This document shows, piece by piece, positions 7,213 through 7,615 of a DNA stretch of 7,615 bases. The DNA comes from Clostridium sp. CAG:1013 (GTDB taxonomy: Bacteria > Bacillota > Clostridia > Oscillospirales > Acutalibacteraceae). The DNA lies in the NCBI GenBank assembly GCA_000432995.1, contig HF972602.1, positions 4,155-11,769 on the forward strand, in the 5' to 3' direction. Under the pieces are notes generated by a model. It made no database searches. It was not told where the DNA came from and saw only the letters and a program-made list of their open reading frames with translations. Position numbers and translations under genes: made by a program. Positions within the stretch are counted from its first letter, which is position 1. Every line of letters starts with the position of its first letter.

Positions 7213-7257
7213 AGCGGAGTTTCCACCTGGGATTTCAGGGGGAATCTCCGCTTCTTT
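7213..7257 (+). terminator. Intrinsic terminator after the lipoprotein gene
   Basis: AGCGGAG (7213-7219) pairs with CTCCGCT (7246-7252). The stem continues inward after single mismatches with TTCC/GGAA and then CCTG/CAGG around a 6-nt loop. A T-rich tail, TTCTTTG, follows. It starts 20 bp after the lipoprotein stop. The T-run is imperfect, so some readthrough to the next hairpin is likely. Confidence 0.7.
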
Positions 7258-7320
7258 GTGGAAAGGCGAAAGCATCGTAACGTCCGGCTTTAAAGTGTCG
7301 CCAATACCTGAGGGGACAAC

Positions 7321-7353
7321 AAAAGGCCGATACCATTTGGTATCGACCTTTTT
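7321..7353 (+). terminator. Second intrinsic terminator, probably bidirectional
   Basis: AAAAGG-C-CGATACC (7321-7334) pairs with GGTATCG-A-CCTTTT (7339-7352) around the loop ATTT, with one internal mismatch. The stem ends in a T-run on the plus strand (7349-7353) and, because of the A-run at 7321-7324, in TTTT on the minus strand. It can therefore end transcription from both the exporter operon and the convergent gene at the right edge. Confidence 0.8.
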
Positions 7354-7527
7354 AGATGAGAAAAAGGTGGCTATACGGAGAGGCACATCCCTTTTTGCCT
7401 TGCAACTTCTCTGCAACAGCCCTATTACACAGCGTCGGTGTCGGAAGTTCTTGGCAACAGCCGGGGCAGAGGTGTGGTCTGCCGCCAGGATTACATGGTC
7501 CACTGGTCCGTGGTTTAAGCCGTTTTA

Positions 7528-7614
7528 TCAGTACGCCGTGGGCACGTCGATCTCCATATCCTCCAACGGATAGGTGACGCAGGGATGGATAAATCCAAAC
7601 TTACGGTCTGCTTC
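7528..7614 (-). CDS. C-terminal fragment of an unrecognised protein (gene enters from the right edge)
   Basis: The minus-strand frame is open from the right edge and ends at TGA (7530 to 7528), giving 28 residues. They include RKFGFIHPCVTYPLED followed by MEIDVPTAY and the stop. Composition is protein-like, with aromatic, acidic and Pro residues well mixed and codons like those of neighbouring genes. It is oriented toward the bidirectional terminator at 7321-7353, as expected for a convergent gene. The fragment is too short to name a family. Confidence 0.5.
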   Translation of the reverse strand, partial: EADRKFGFIHPCVTYPLEDMEIDVPTAY

Positions 7615-7615
7615 A

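Larger units (their letters stand above)
7193..7527. other. 335-bp gene-free stretch between the exporter operon and the right-edge gene
   Basis: It holds the two hairpins annotated separately (7213-7257 and 7321-7353). From 7354 to 7527 no gene, RNA or promoter could be supported. Frames open across it on either strand give low-complexity, family-less peptides without ribosome sites. A 9-bp direct repeat, GCAACAGCC, occurs at 7413-7421 and 7454-7462. Given the orientation of the right-edge gene, the stretch is a convergent gap holding the 3' ends of both transcripts. Confidence 0.6.

Noticed and set aside
7096..7503. Minus-strand 135-codon frame over the end of the lipoprotein gene and the gap
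   Set aside because: It runs through both terminators and antisense to a supported gene, has no ribosome site and no family-like sequence.

Overview
The window reads as ordinary chromosome from a low-to-moderate GC member of the Firmicutes, most likely the class Clostridia (Oscillospiraceae/Ruminococcaceae-like). The support is a Tex gene, a RelQ-type small alarmone synthetase with the Bacillus/Clostridium motif set, strong AAGGAGG-type ribosome binding sites, a BmrCD/TM287-288-type ABC exporter pair and a Gram-positive-style lipoprotein. There is no phage, IS, CRISPR, tRNA or rRNA signature. The organism is inferred from family resemblance only.

Layout, left to right. (1) Positions 2-1309 (+): the C-terminal part of the RNA-binding transcription accessory protein Tex, cut by the left edge. 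(2) 1421-2005 (+): a TetR-family regulator starting at GTG, followed by a 20-bp-stem intrinsic terminator at 2026-2076. (3) 2048-2779 (-): a convergent RelQ-like small alarmone (ppGpp) synthetase whose stop codon lies in the loop of that terminator. (4) 2780-3057: a divergent intergenic region holding a near-perfect 21-bp inverted repeat with a GAGA loop (2870-2915). (5) 3058-7192 (+): a probable three-gene operon. It consists of two half-size ABC exporter subunits overlapping by ATGA, then, 32 bp later, a small lipoprotein resembling a cut-down solute-binding protein. Two hairpin terminators follow (7213-7257 and 7321-7353). (6) 7354-7527: no gene seen. (7) 7528-7614 (-): the last 28 codons of an unrecognised gene entering from the right.

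The two ABC proteins are clearly different halves of one asymmetric heterodimer. The first carries Asp instead of the catalytic Glu after Walker B and Gln instead of the switch His, but an intact SGGQ signature. The second has the Glu and His but an altered signature (LAQGQ). Paired, they give one working and one degenerate ATP site, as known for TM287/288, BmrCD and LmrCD. The TetR regulator is a plausible controller of the exporter, but relQ lies between them and no shared operator is obvious. No clearly new biological system is visible. The items most worth a second look are the long inverted repeat, the terminator embedded in the relQ 3' end, and the exporter-linked lipoprotein.
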